In this document: positions 11,641 to 23,045 of the stretch, in pieces
How the letters are laid out: each line of letters opens with the position of its first letter
How positions within the stretch are numbered: the stretch's first letter is position 1
Assembly (NCBI RefSeq): GCF_901000735.1
Contig: NC_081542.1
Coordinates: 37,506,571 to 37,570,570 of the forward strand
Length of the DNA stretch: 64,000 bases
Source: Corylus avellana
Taxonomy: Eukaryota > Streptophyta > Magnoliopsida > Fagales > Betulaceae
Reading direction: 5' to 3'
Notes under the pieces: model-generated
Told to the model about the DNA's origin: nothing
The model's database searches: none
Seen by the model: the letters and a program-made list of their open reading frames with translations, nothing else
Program-made: the position numbers and the translations under genes

Positions 11641-12525
11641 CAAGTCCAATATCGAGATCGGCTTGTATAAGCTCGACTTAATTATTAAATTAGTCGTTCG
11701 TGAACACAAATCTTGACTCGAAATATTAACGATACAAGCTCAACTCGATTCGGTTAGGCTCGTGAGCATATATATATATAGTATAAATTAAGTAACAAAT
11801 AATTAATTGTAAGGATAAGTTATAGTTAAAATAAATAGAAGGGCTTAAATAACAATTGGAAAGAAAGAAATAAGGTAAGTTGGGATAATAATGCGATTTT
11901 GAAAGTTAGAGAGCTTTTAAAAAAATAAAATCTTATCCACAGCCACGTGGATCACATTGGGTCATAACCCTAAGGGTTGTGCCCTTTGTTCTCAAATCTC
12001 TATTCTCTATTTCTCATATGTTATGCCTCCTCCCTTTAATCTTCAACCCAAAACGGCCGAACTCTCCTCCACTTCATGCTTATCGACATACAACAGAGAG
12101 AGATGACAGCGGAGAGAGAGAGATCAAGATGTAGAGGAGAGAGAACTACCGAGAGAGAAGCGAACCCAATGAGTGACGAACGACTTGGACGATGAAGAAG
12201 TTCCAGCCATTGGGAGCAAAAGAGCTAATAATCCAAGCTTCTCCTTACAGTTTTGTCTTATCCATTAAGGTTTGATTGTAAAAATCATATGAATATGTAG
12301 GATTTTGTTTAAGGTTGAGTTTTGGTTTGGATATCCCTTTGTGGGTGTTCAATAGGTATCAATGGGTTTTGTTATGGAGTGCTTTGATTTAAGCCAAATT
12401 ACTCGAGCTCGACACAAACGTAAACGAGCCGAGCTCGAACACCAATTTTAGACTCGTGTCAAGCTCGAGCTCGAGCTCGGACAAGGAAAGCTCGTCCAAG
12501 CTTGGCTTGTTTACACTCCTATTTG
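11640..12525. mobile_element. probable degenerate hAT-like element
   Basis: GAGCTCGAGCTCG-type subterminal repeats occur at 11660-11770 and 12400-12500, and the right end reads GGCTTGTTTACACTCCT, a common hAT terminus. A matching left terminus and a target duplication are not visible, so the boundaries are approximate. Confidence 0.4.
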
Positions 12526-14545
12526 TTTATTTATTTGGGTCAACCCAACACGACCTATTTATTAAATAGGTTATGCGGGTTGGGTCGGGTCAACCCAACA
12601 TGACTTGTTTGTAAAACAGGCCAAATAGGTCATGTTGTGTTACCCGCTTATTCAAATTGATCGTGTCAAGGTTGACCTTTAACGGGTGGGCAAATCAAAG
12701 GGTTTGACCCGAACTCAACAAGCCAGCCTTATTTTATGAATATAATTTTGTCCAATATTTATTAGAATATAATTGCTAGAATATTTTCAATATTAGATTT
12801 TTTTTTTAATTTAATTTATTTATTTTATTTTATTTTTATGTTAAGGCATTTTTCATTTTAAGCTTTGATTTAATTTTTTTGAATGTCTATCATAAATTTT
12901 CTACCTTACCTTATCTACCACACCTTAGCTTCTCTATAAATACAATTTTATAGAATGTCTACCTTACCTTATAGAAGGTATTTTAAATACAATTTTCTAC
13001 CTTACCTTATTTTTTTTTTGAATGTTTAAGCCCAATTGGTAAAGGCAATAAAGAAACAAACAATAGTCAATGGATCCATTAATGATTCCAAAGGAACTAT
13101 AAACAAGCCCGGACATATGGAAAAATGGCATGATGAGGAGCTTTACGAGGTAATGGCAACAATTACCGTGAAGTGGTAGTTGGAGGGGGAGGTACAGTCG
13201 AGAACTGAATGGGATCTGTCAATGAGAAACGAACATCAGCTACAAAAGTCTCCTCAACTAGATTAAACCACATAAAAACTAGAAGACAATAACCCTAAAA
13301 AAACGAAAGCATCAAAACACAAAAGAAACAACATAAATACAATAAAACACCATTAAATAGCTGCAATGATGAAGGAGGTTAGTGGAGAAATGAACTGGAG
13401 ACGCCGCGAGTAGGTGCGGGAGTCCACGTTCTGGTGCATGGATAACACTCTATGGCGAGTGAGATCCATGTGCAGGTGTGTAAGGGCCACGCCTTGGCGC
13501 ATGGTGGCTGAACGGTCACACAGACGAGAGCAGTGAGAAGCGTGGGAGGCACAAAAGCATTGTGATGGGGCGCGCCTGAGGGCAGGGCTGATGGAGGTTT
13601 ACAAATCCGACCTTGAAAAAGCCAGATTTGTGAACCTCTACAGAACCATGAAACAACCGGTGAGGAGGAGCGGGACTATGATGGAGAGCAACGCGGCGAC
13701 ATGGGGCATTCGGCCATGAGCGCTGCAACGGTGTTATTTGGATAAAATAAAAACATCAACAAATGAGAAAACAATGGAAGGCAATAGAAAAATAACAAGG
13801 AAGGAAGAAATGAGGAAAGGGACGTGAGAGGGGAAGAGATCAATCCCTCCTCCCTTAGAAAACCACCGGAGGTGGAGGAAATGCCTCACAAAAAATGGAA
13901 AACCCTTACTTTTTTTAGAGAGAATGAGGAGGATCTCTCTCTAAAGATAGAACCGAAACTATAAGTACTAAACAATTTCATATAGTTGAATATAATAAAA
14001 ATGTACACACTTTTGCTTTCGGCTATTTCATACATTGTAGACCTCTAAGGCTGAACCACCTCAAATTCACTTAATGTGTCAAACAGTTCAATATGAGAGG
14101 ATATTTAGCTCCCATCAAGTAGGATTGAATCAAAGTTCTGTCAAGAAGTGACTCCCAGTAAAACAAACAAAAATTTGTTGCATTTCTATACATGAGGTGT
14201 CATTTGGTATTTAGAAAAAAAGTTTATTTTCAGTCTCTAGTATTATAGAGTCCACTAGTGCTGTTGTTGTATGCACATATTTTAAAATATATAACTCCTC
14301 TTATATTCATTTAACTTAGTTGATTGATTAATTAGAGTTGACTCGTTTCTCATGTGAAGCTATGAATGAAATTACAAGCACGGAATTAGAAGCAAAAAAG
14401 AATGGGCGTGGATATGGTGTTGTTTACGAGGTAAGTGAATATAATTTTGAATCCGACTTATATGCTGTAGCTTTAATTACAACACATCTTCTGTAAAAAA
14501 ATTTAAGGGTCCAGATTTAATCAAACTAAACGTTATTGTTTTTTA
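12526..14545. other. intergenic DNA with diffuse repeat remnants
   Basis: From 12530 to 12730 there are repeated GGGTTGACCC/GGGTCAACCC motifs suggestive of another hAT terminus. From about 13380 to 13960 the sequence is less AT-rich and, on the minus strand, resembles the leader of a plant LINE, but I find no domain to prove it. No host gene is supported. Confidence 0.4.
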
Positions 14546-14578
14546 TTACCAAATGTTGTTGAAGCATACGTGTCTTTA

Positions 14579-14870
14579 GGGGGTGTTTGTTAAACTCTCT
14601 CACATTCCCCCACATCCACCACACTATTCACTTCATTTTTTTCTCAAAAAAATATTATTACTTTTATATCAAATCACTCACTTTTTATATCTAATCATTT
14701 ACTTTTTATTACTATTCAAATAAAAAAATCACTACAAAACAAAATTTTTTACTTCCCAATACCACTTTTTCATTTTTCCATACCAATTATTATTATTATT
14801 ATTATTTTTTTAATTCATGAACAGTGTCCTAGAAAAATGAACAGTGCTGGGGTGTTTAACAAACACCCCC
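14579..14870. mobile_element. PIF/Harbinger (Tourist-like) MITE, present only in B
   Basis: It has perfect 17-bp terminal inverted repeats, GGGGGTGTTTGTTAAAC and its complement, flanked by TTA at 14576-14578 and 14871-14873. The 3-bp TTA duplication and the GGGGGTGTTTG terminus fit Tourist elements. The paired site in B' (taa at 63968-63970) holds a single TTA and no element. It is 292 bp and non-coding. Confidence 0.88.
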
Positions 14871-14913
14871 TTAGTTCTCTTTTTGACGTCGTTTAAGGAG
14901 GAATGGCCCTATG

Positions 14914-15225
14914 GACCCTGTTTGTCAAGGGCCCTGGAACGGTACTGTTCCAGGGCCGGTACTGTAGACTTTTTTTGGAAAGAAGTGTTTGAATGGTTTT
15001 AGTGAAAATGTTTTGTGGAGAAAAGTGAAAAAAATATATTTTATATGAAAAAATGTAAAAAATTTGTTTTGTAGTGATTTTTTTATTTAAATAATAATAA
15101 TAAAAATGATTGATGTGGTATAAAAAGTAGAGATGTTGGGATTAATTTTGAGGTGAATTTTTTTTTTTTTGGATTGAGAGAGGCCCCGGAACAGTACCAT
15201 TCCAAGGCCATTGGCAAACACACCC
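14914..15225. mobile_element. second Tourist-like MITE with subterminal hairpin
   Basis: The ends are inverted copies around GGnCCCTGTTTGtCAA. Just inside the left end, GGCCCTGGAAC ... GTTCCAGGGCC forms an 11-bp-arm hairpin with a 6-bp loop (about 14941-14968), and a degraded version lies near the right end. The T/A-rich interior resembles the MITE at 14579. A target duplication is not evident. It is also present in B' (63612-63928). Confidence 0.6.
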
Positions 15226-15704
15226 ATGAAGTACAAATATTACAAGAAATTGTGTCATAAGCGATGACATTATTAGTGGTGACCTAAAAGTCGCCGCTAA
15301 TAAGTGACTCGTCGTCATTGTTAATATTAAAAAATAAAAATAGTATCTGCGCCGACAAAAAAATCAACTTGGATATGTTGTTGCTAAAAACCTGACAGAA
15401 AATTTTTCCCGCACACGAATAGCTATTTGTGAAAACATGTTCCCATTTACAATGACAAATGAAAAAGCTAATAATAACACTTGAACGTCGACCTTTTTCT
15501 GAAAAAAAAAAAGAACATATATAACAGATTAGAGTCAACTCTGATGCATTATTATCTGCGTCAACTTTTAATAGTGAAATTGAGCTTTATGATTGATTTT
15601 AGGAAAACTTTCAAATTGATTAGTCATTTTTAGATGATAAAGTAGATGTGATTAGTGCTTTCTTTGGGTCGTTACACCTCGCCCCTTTGCTACGGGGTGA
15701 TTTT

Positions 15705-16242
15705 TGTGAGTGTACTTATAAGTGTGGAATCCCACATTGAGAAAGTATAATGAAAGAGAGTGGTTAATATACCTAAGTTGATCAAAACTCATTAGCTTCG
15801 GCTTTTTGGGTTAGAGTGATATTCAAATATGTATATTAATGTACTATTGGTAAAAACTTTTAAACTGTTTATCTCCCTACCAAGTGGTATCAAAGTCATA
15901 ATTAGCTTCTTGGAACGAGTGTCTGGACGTGTATGGTTTGGGAGTCGCACTCTATGGGCCTCGGGTCAACTCTTGACACAGAACACTCTTGAAAATGTAA
16001 AAAGATTGACGAATGGGAAGAGTTGGGTCAATGTGGAAGAAACTCATAAGTGAGAGAGAGATTGTTGTGTGTGCACTTGTGAGTGTTGAGTCACACAGTG
16101 AGAAAATATAAAGAAAAATAATACTTAATATACCTAAGTGAACCCAAGCCCATTAGCTTAGGCTTTTGGGCTAGAGTGGTGTTCAAATGTACATATTAAT
16201 GTATTTTAAGTAACAACTCCCAAACCATTTATCTCCCCAACA
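15705..16242 (+). mobile_element. TRIM retrotransposon, complete, 538 bp
   Basis: The two direct LTRs are 15705-15882 (178 bp) and 16066-16242 (177 bp), each beginning TGTG and ending CA. A primer-binding site TGGTATCAAAG (initiator tRNA-Met type) starts at 15885, and a purine-rich tract GTGAGAGAGAGA precedes the second LTR. The 180-bp interior has no protein. Retained in B' at 62596-63133. The LTRs differ substantially, so the insertion is old. Confidence 0.8.
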
Positions 16243-16310
16243 ATGATAGCAATATATGAATTCTCTAACGGACATGTGCTTAGGTTTCCCTTTAGAGACG
16301 TGAGGTTGAG

Positions 16311-16387
16311 TGTTAAAGTGTTGATTAAATGATTAAATTTATATTTTCCTATCAGCTTAAGCTTTTGGGACAAGTAGTAATTTAACA
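16311..16387 (+). mobile_element. 77-bp mini-LTR with primer-binding site
   Basis: It runs TGTTAAAGTG...TTTAACA and is followed directly by TAGTATCAAAG, a mutated initiator-tRNA primer site. It has the same length and layout as 19894-19970 and the LTRs of the complete element at 38964-39242. I do not find the partner LTR downstream. Confidence 0.65.
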
Positions 16388-16507
16388 TAGTATCAAAGAT
16401 AAGGGTTCTGAGTTCGAACCTTGACTCCATCATTCACTACCCATTTAATTAAAATATTCCACATATCAATTTTCATCCGGAACAAGATTTGAAGAGGAAT
16501 ACAGAGC

Positions 16508-16837
16508 CTAGGGCGAGGCATTAGATTCATGCTGAAATGCATGGTTAAAACGATTGTAGCAATTTATTGCCATAAGGTTGTGCTTGTTGCACACTTGGCA
16601 AGTGAGACGAGAACCCCCGGATGTGACAGAAAAATAATTACCACGACCTTTGCCTCGAGAGGAGTAGCCATGGCCTCTTCCATGAGAGGAGTATCCACTG
16701 CCACCAAACTGACCTCCACAACCAGATGAAGAAAAACGACCTCTTCTGCCACGACCAGGAGTATATGCAGTCAAGTTGGCTAAAGACAGAGAAGTCTGAG
16801 GGTGGTTGATGCTGAGCCAAACACATCTCATAGGCAT
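16508..16837 (-). pseudogene. Ty1-copia gag C-terminal remnant
   Basis: The minus-strand frame encodes a Gly/Ser/Arg-rich region followed by CQVCNKHNLMAINCYNRFNH, the zinc-knuckle end of plant copia Gag. The usual CX2CX4HX4C spacing has lost its histidine at the expected position (Leu there), so the knuckle is probably broken. No protease or integrase follows. A copy in B' lies at 62013-62330 with an altered N-terminal frame. Confidence 0.7.
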
Positions 16838-17351
16838 GTTTTGGACTTATCTAAATTGCAAGCAGCCTGTCATCATTAGAGTAGTCACGAGTCGTTCGAA
16901 TGGTACAGCTTTGTAATCTATCCTACTTAGGCTCCCGCACATATTGTTTGAACGATTACTTTATATTGTTCGAATGGTAGCGTTTCCATTCCATCCTACA
17001 TCGCTTATTGCCACACCGTTCCAATGGTAGGGTTTCTCTTTATCCTATGTGGCTTCCTGCGCATGTCGTTCAAATGGTTTCTTTCCACCATTAGTATGGT
17101 CTTGGACAAGTTTCTCTAAGTGTCTTTTCAAGTCTAATTTTTCCTAATTTCTATCTTAACTATTGTTTAATTATTATTTATCTCTCATGCTTTCGTTAAG
17201 GGGTTCTTAATTCTAGTTTAGAACGGGATATTACCATAACAATCTAATATTTATTAGTAGGATAAGCGTAACCAAAATGCCAAAATAAGGACAAGTTAAA
17301 GGTAAATCAATTAATTAGTGGGTTTAAAATCATTAACGTTTAGAATGAAAT

Positions 17352-17755
17352 AGTAGGGAAACTACATTTACCAACTCTAACTACCAACAAATTTGCAATG
17401 TCTACCTTAATGTTTCAATTTTTGAAATGTCTTCCCTAATCTACCATTGAGGTTGCAATGTTTCCCTTCCATGAGCTAATGTGACAAAAATAGCATTGAT
17501 TAAAAAAATAAAGAAGAGAATATATATATATATATATATATATAAGCTAAAAATTCATAAAAATATAAAAGGAAAATATCATATTTTTTTTTCTAGATTT
17601 TTTATCAAAATTATTTTTGTCATTTTTGGCATGGAAGTGGGACATTGTAACCCCAATGATAGATTGGGGAGCGGGAAGACATTGCAAAAATTGAAAGATT
17701 TGGATGAAATAGCAAATTTGTTGATAATTATAGGGGATAAATGTACTTTCCCTGA
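17352..17755. mobile_element. probable Mutator-like MITE
   Basis: The ends AGGGAAACTACATTTA and TAAATGTACTTTCCCT are near inverted repeats, extended inward by AACAAATTTGCAATG-type matches. The flanking 8-mers GAAATAGT and GACATAGT differ at one base. It contains a (TA)n tract at 17521-17544. Present in B' at 61080-61483. Confidence 0.5.
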
Positions 17756-17848
17756 CATAGTATGTATTGGTATATAAGTTCATATTTTCTCAACTATTTG
17801 TTTACATACAGTATGTCATATTTTTTAATTGTGTTCAAAATGATATAG

Positions 17849-18322
17849 AGGTACAGTCAGATTAGGAAGAAGCTCAGTACCATGATATTCTATAGCTCAC
17901 GCAAGAAGAAAGATGGATCTTTCGTCCCTCCCCTTAATCAAGAAAATGAGGTAAGCAATTTCTACAAAATAATAATTATATGTTAAATCTTTATTTACCT
18001 TTTTAATTTAACTATACAAATTATGCAATAAATTGTTATTTTGTTGGTCCAATTGAAGATCCAAGAGGCTATATCTCAACCTATCCTTGATGGATCCTCA
18101 TCCACTAGCGAGTTGGATGAGCATAAGCTGAGGTATGAGGAGGCAGACAGAGAGGCCAACAGACAGCGAGAGAAAATAAGCTCCATTGAAGAGGAAGTGA
18201 ACTCCTTGAAGAGACAGCAAACACAGCTGCAGCAAGAAATGGAAGCCAAGCAGAGACAGTTGGAGCAGCAAATTGAGTTTCTCCTCTCACAACTCCAAGT
18301 CCGTAGAGACCCTCCTACATAG
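17849..18322 (+). pseudogene. fragment of CACTA/Ptta plant transposase (Transposase_24-like)
   Basis: Two open segments, 17849-17950 and 18059-18322, are joined by a plausible GT...AG intron. The first contains SSRKKKDGSFV, like the THTRKKDGTFV block of plant Ptta/En-Spm proteins. The second is a Gln/Glu-rich coiled coil of about 75 residues ending at TAG. The upstream domain is absent. It is kept nearly intact in B' (60513-60986). It could be a short expressed host-derived gene, but I favour a transposon relic. Confidence 0.5.
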
Positions 18323-18927
18323 GTTTTTTTTTTTTTTTTTTAAGTGAAAAACATATTAGGTTAACATATAAGTTCAGTATTTCATGTCAAGTTTATCAAC
18401 TTATTTTAAAAATACACAAATTTGTTTTTCCCTCATTAACTAGTACTGTAACACCCCAGTCTCATATTGGGAAGATAAGAAGAAGTCCATATAGAATGGA
18501 TGGTTTATAAAGATAGTCATGAGTGCTAATTAAGTCCCACATTGCTTAGTTACTAGGTGAAACTGGGCTCTATAATGAATTCTAGGGAAGCTCTAAATTG
18601 ACTAGCCTTTTTGGGGTAATAGCGCATATGTGGCTAGCGCTTTTCTCTAAGTCGTTACAAATGGTATCAAAGCCATAGCCCAGCTTGAGATGGGGGGAGC
18701 GTGCACAAGTCCATGAGGGTCGCTAGCGAGGACGCTGGGTCCTAAGAGGGGGTGATTGTGACGTCCTACATTGCCTTGGCATGGAAAAGATGATGTGTTT
18801 ATATGGAATATATTTTCTCTAAATAGTATGAGGCCTTTTGAGGGTAAACCCAATAATAAAACCATGCGGGCCTGACCCAAAGCGGAAAATATCATACCAC
18901 TTGAAGTAGGAGTGTTATATAGCACTA

Positions 18928-18989
18928 GCCACATCTGCGCTATTACTCTAAAATGACTAATCAATTTAGAGTAATAGCGCAAATGTGGC
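18928..18989. repeat. hairpin inside TRIM LTR2
   Basis: GCCACATCTGCGCTATTACT and its near-complement flank a short A/T-rich loop. Arms are about 24 bp with few mismatches. A degraded form persists in B' near 59850-59910. Confidence 0.7.
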
Positions 18990-19245
18990 AAGCGTTTTTC
19001 CCTAGGTCGTTACAAATGATATTAGAGCTATTGCCTAGTTTGAGATATGGGGAGCGTGCACAAGCTCATGAAGGTCACTAGTAGGCACTCCCTGGGACGC
19101 CAAGAATGGGCTAATCCCATGAGGGTCGCCAGCGAGGATGCTGGGTCCTAAGAGAGGGTGATTGTGGCGTCCCACATTGCCTGAGTATGGAGATGAGGAT
19201 GTACTTAAATGTATACTTACACCCTTAATGACAACAACGCATTTT

Positions 19246-19345
19246 ACAGCTGTGATAGTCATGATCCCATCAGAACTCTGCAGTTAAGCGTGTTTTTGCG
19301 ATAGTAGTACTAGGATGGGTAATCTCCTAAGAAATCTGGTTTGAG
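19246..19345 (+). pseudogene. 5S rRNA-derived segment in a Cassandra-like LTR
   Basis: It contains GATCCCATCAGAACTCTGCA, AGTTAAGCGTG, AGTAGTACTAGGATGGGT and a degraded CTCCTAAGAAATC, matching the body of plant 5S rRNA including the A-box and the C-box region. Several substitutions, and its position inside an LTR, argue against a functional gene. The copy in B' is at about 59505-59600. Confidence 0.85.
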
Positions 19346-19893
19346 AGAGTCAAAGCGGACAATATTGTGTGTCAATGGAGTGGGGAGTTACAACTACTCT
19401 CCATCAATATAGCCCCATGAACCGACCACTCTTCCATCCCCCCGTTACAAAATTTGAAATGAAGAAAATACGCAAAGTTTAGAAACAAAATTTACATAAA
19501 ATACCCTTAAAATTAAACAAATTATGAAGAAAAAAAAAAGTATCAATGTAGCATTTTTTCTTTCTTTTTTTTTTTTTTTAAAAAAATTGCAGTTCCAACA
19601 TAAAAAAGAAATCAACAACCAAAATTAAAAAAATAAAAAATAAAAAACAAAAAACAAAAACCAAAACTTAAACTTTAATTTTAATTTTAATTTTTTTTTT
19701 TGTTTTAAAAAAAACTAATTCCAAGTTAAAAATTAAAAATTAAGAATTAAATATAAACTTTAACTTTTATTTTTTATTTTTTATTTTTTAATATTTCTAT
19801 TTTTTATTTGAGTGTATTTTTGTCATTTCAATCTAATTTAATGAGACTCCCGAATGGCGGGGGGTTTTGGTAAGCAAATGGTAGTTCAGAGAG

Positions 19894-19970
19894 TGTTAAA
19901 GTATTGATTAAGTGATTAAATTTACATATTCCTATTAGCTTAAGCTTTTAGGATAAATGGTAATTTAACA
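19894..19970 (+). mobile_element. solo 77-bp mini-LTR
   Basis: It runs TGTTAAAGTATTG...TTTAACA and is clearly related to 16311-16387 and 39166-39242. No primer site or partner follows, consistent with a solo LTR. Confidence 0.6.
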
Positions 19971-20049
19971 ATCGGGTAGTGAGAGTGTCAGTTCATGGGG
20001 TCATATTGACGAATTGTGGTAGTTCATGGGAAAAAAATGTAATTACTCC

Positions 20050-20510
20050 TTATTATTTTGTTCGGTATATACCCTACATGTATTCTTGTGCTAGAGCTTA
20101 TTAGTAAATATATTCGCATAAGCATAGGAAACTGAATTAATTTAGCATTTATATGCAATTATAAAATAGAGATTAGCTCACAAAGGATGTGCAGAGAACG
20201 GATTGTATATTCAATCACACATAATATTATAGAGGAGGGGCCTATATATAGAGACCAATAATAGAAATACATGTACGATGCCAATAACTAATGTGGGACA
20301 ATTTACAATTTATTACCTAAAAGCCCCCCTTCAAACTCAAGATGGAGTGTGAGATGCCAACTTGAGTTTGGAGATAAGACTGCAAAAATGCCATGGAGGA
20401 TGTGACTTTATGAAGAGGTCCGCGAGCTAATTATGGGACACAATTGAATGATCAAAGTGCAGTCAGCCGTGAAGAAGAAGCTAATAGACAAAGCGACAAT
20501 CAATCTCAAT
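20050..20510 (-). mobile_element. Ty1-copia 3' end remnant (RNase H tail plus LTR)
   Basis: On the minus strand, from about 20510, the frames encode KHIEIDCRFVY and LADLFIKSHPP, the copia RNase H C-terminus, interrupted by several stops. A GAAGGGGGG polypurine stretch (about 20325-20335) and an LTR-like region with a TATATATAGG box follow. Also in B' at about 58325-58785. Confidence 0.65.
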
Positions 20511-23045
20511 GTGTTTGATCCATTCATTTTTTCAATGGGTTGAAAGTTAGACGGAAAATGAAGAATTGAGCTTAGAATTGTATCAAATTCTCCAATTAAA
20601 TGTTTAAATTCTAGCAACCAATATTCTCAACATTTAATAACCAAAATATCATCCAAATTACAAGACCACTTAGATTAGGAATTGAGCTTAGAGTAGGAGA
20701 AAAGAAAAAGAATTTTATTATTATTATTATTATTATTATTGAGGGTGCCGTGTGGAATTTTGGGTAGGAAAAAAAAGAATTTTTTTTTAAAAAAAAAAAT
20801 TAATCAAAGCTTAACATGGCTCTGCCACTGGACTTAATTGAGCTTAGGGTATAGGAATATGTAGACTACGGGTTGCATTTAGCCATATATTGTTCAAATC
20901 AGGGGGGAAGCTTTCATTGATGGTTTCAAATAACTTATATCTATTTCAAGGATCCTATTGATAGGATGTCAACGGGTCTGTTCGTCTGGAGTTGCCCGAG
21001 ATCATATTTATACTTTATTTAGTTAAACGTAGGCCTTAGTTTATTCGGATCAGGTATTCATGTATGTATTGTATTTGGTGACCGGTCTCTGACCGATACA
21101 TTTGGAAACATATCTATGTTATGATGCTTTTAGTTTCGCTTTAGTTATTATAATTGTGGTTTTTAAATTATTGCTATCTCTGTCCCTTAATTAAAGTCTT
21201 CTACTGCAGTCTCTCTTCGAAGAGGATGAGATCCGTGAGTCTTGTTCCAAGAGGGATAAGGCTAAGAGGCGTACCATGGAGTCAATTACCAGTTAATGAT
21301 TTTCCTAGGGCATTACACTGTGAGTGTAGACCCACCAAACTATTCTCAATTCTAGAGAATAGCAAGAAGCATAAACTTAAGAAAAATAGATTTTTCTTTA
21401 TTGAATATTTCTCACAATTCTTATGCACTCACAAGTATGTACCAGTGTGCAATATGCTTCTATAAAGTCGTCTATTTATAGATTTGGGTTTATTTGAACA
21501 GGTGAAAAAAGAGTTTATAGGTTTAGAAGCTTAGTAGAACTATGATTACCAGTAAACTAGGAATCATGGTCAAAAGGGGATTACTCGCCTTATGGCCGCC
21601 AGCCATGGGGAGAGATTCTCTCCCTATGTGTTACGTAGGGCTAGGTTTAACCCAAGCCCCTTTCCATGAAGTTCAAGGCTTGGGCTTATTTTTATTTCAT
21701 TGGCCCAATGCTCTTTTAACTTTGCTTAAACCTGTAGGATTAAATTCTCTGAGCCCAAAGCTCTTTCAATTGCCTAAGCCTTTAGGAATTAAATTCCTAA
21801 GCCCAATCAACTCTAAATAACAAGCTATACAAGAATTAAATTCGTTGGCCCAAGTTTTATAAAATAAAACAACCCAAATAAATAAATACGTAACCGAGGT
21901 CTAAAACAAATAGTTAACTTACATTAGCTCAAAGAGGGACCTAAAGGAAAAAATACAATTAGCTCCAATAGGCGTGTGACACTTGTCACCCATGACATGT
22001 CACACGACACTATTAATCATAATTGATTTCACTAAACAAATGTGATTGCACTCTAATATGTATATTTGAATTAATCAATCAATCCATGTGATATACTTAT
22101 TTATTACATATTACCCCTCCATTGAGTTATTTTGTAGTCGAATCAAAGCTCATACACTATTACTTTATTCATTGCCTCTTTTCCTTGAGTACCCGATTTA
22201 ATTACATGATTATCCTTTGTACCCTGTGAAACTCCATCTCACCTTGTATATATAAGTTTCAGTAAATCCCACTGAAACTCAGGCTCTAGCTTTGGAATAA
22301 TCATTACCATTAAAATCTAAAGCAAGATGAATATTCCTCATCACTTTGTTCCTGACAAACGATTTGGCTTCCTTCTTGAAGAGGGTGCTCCCACAATGTT
22401 ATATGCGATCACCCAATGCACGGAGATGTTTACCATAGAAAGATCTCACTCATAAATCGGATACTCAAGGAAATTGTGAGGAGCAGCAAATCTAGCCAAT
22501 AAATCTAAAATCCCCAAATATAAAACAAGATCAACAAATCCCATGTAAAATTCAACTACCAAATTACTTAGTTTTGGGTCCAAAATGGTCTAATTTTTTA
22601 AATAAAAAACATGACTCTATCAAATCAAGTAGTATAGCATCCATGTTTAGTAGTATTCCACAACTCAAAACAAATATTATTTAAAACGAGAGATAATTGA
22701 GAACTGGCATCTAACAAGTCTTGCTTTCACACATTCTCCGAGAAGCCTTCATTTGAATCTGTAATTAGAATATGCTTTATATGTGAAATGCAATTTAATA
22801 AAGTAAGTAGTGAAGAACATGAAGAAATATGCATCATGTTAAGTAGAAGGCCAACTAGATAAAAATTATGCTTAATGCACAAAATACCCAAAAGACATCA
22901 AGTAATCATCATCTCACTCATCCACTTCAATTGTTAGATCTATAATTTCTTAATTTTTTTTCATTATATATTCTAATGTTTCTTTATTTAGTAGCATTTC
23001 TTTAAGAAAAAGATTCTTTACACTAAGGCCAAAATTGCTTTAGTG
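20511..23045. mobile_element. probable old minus-strand LTR sequence, no gene
   Basis: Between about 21180 and 22030 the minus strand has promoter-like features of an LTR (TCTATAAATAGAC at about 21471-21483, then AATAAAG-type signals), but I cannot define TG...CA ends. Reading frames here lack known domains. A 42-codon frame at 22327 is unsupported. Shared with B' (about 55792-58324). Confidence 0.3.

Larger units (their letters stand above)
18447..19392 (+). mobile_element. tandem TRIM array, three LTRs and two internal domains
   Basis: The order is LTR1 18447-18659 (TGTAACACCC...GTTACA), primer site TGGTATCAAAGCC at 18662, a 97-bp interior ending in a purine tract, LTR2 18757-19014, a degraded primer site TGATATTAGAGC, a second interior, and LTR3 19163-19392. 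The interiors share the GGGGAGCGTGCACAAG and GATGCTGGGTCCTAAGAG blocks. LTR1 and LTR2 share their last 60 bp; LTR2 and LTR3 share their first 25 bp. LTR3 contains a 5S rRNA-like segment, the hallmark of Cassandra. Retained in B' at 59457-60388. Confidence 0.75.

Noticed and set aside
13381..13960. Less AT-rich minus-strand frame of 70 codons
   Set aside because: Resembles a LINE leader more than a gene, but without a domain I do not assign either.
16380..16430. B-box-like GAGTTCGAACC suggesting a tRNA gene or SINE
   Set aside because: It follows a mini-LTR and a primer-binding-site-like sequence, and no tRNA cloverleaf can be drawn around it.
19246..19345. Functional 5S rRNA gene
   Set aside because: Substitutions in the C-box and 3' part, no terminator T-run in the right place, and location within an LTR.
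21154..21820. Two frames of about 100 codons
   Set aside because: No domain match that I recognise; the region has features of an antisense LTR and the copy in B' carries changes not biased to codon third positions.
22327..22455. Small 42-codon frame starting MNIPHHFVPDK
   Set aside because: No recognised family, no splice or promoter support, and it lies in repeat-derived sequence.
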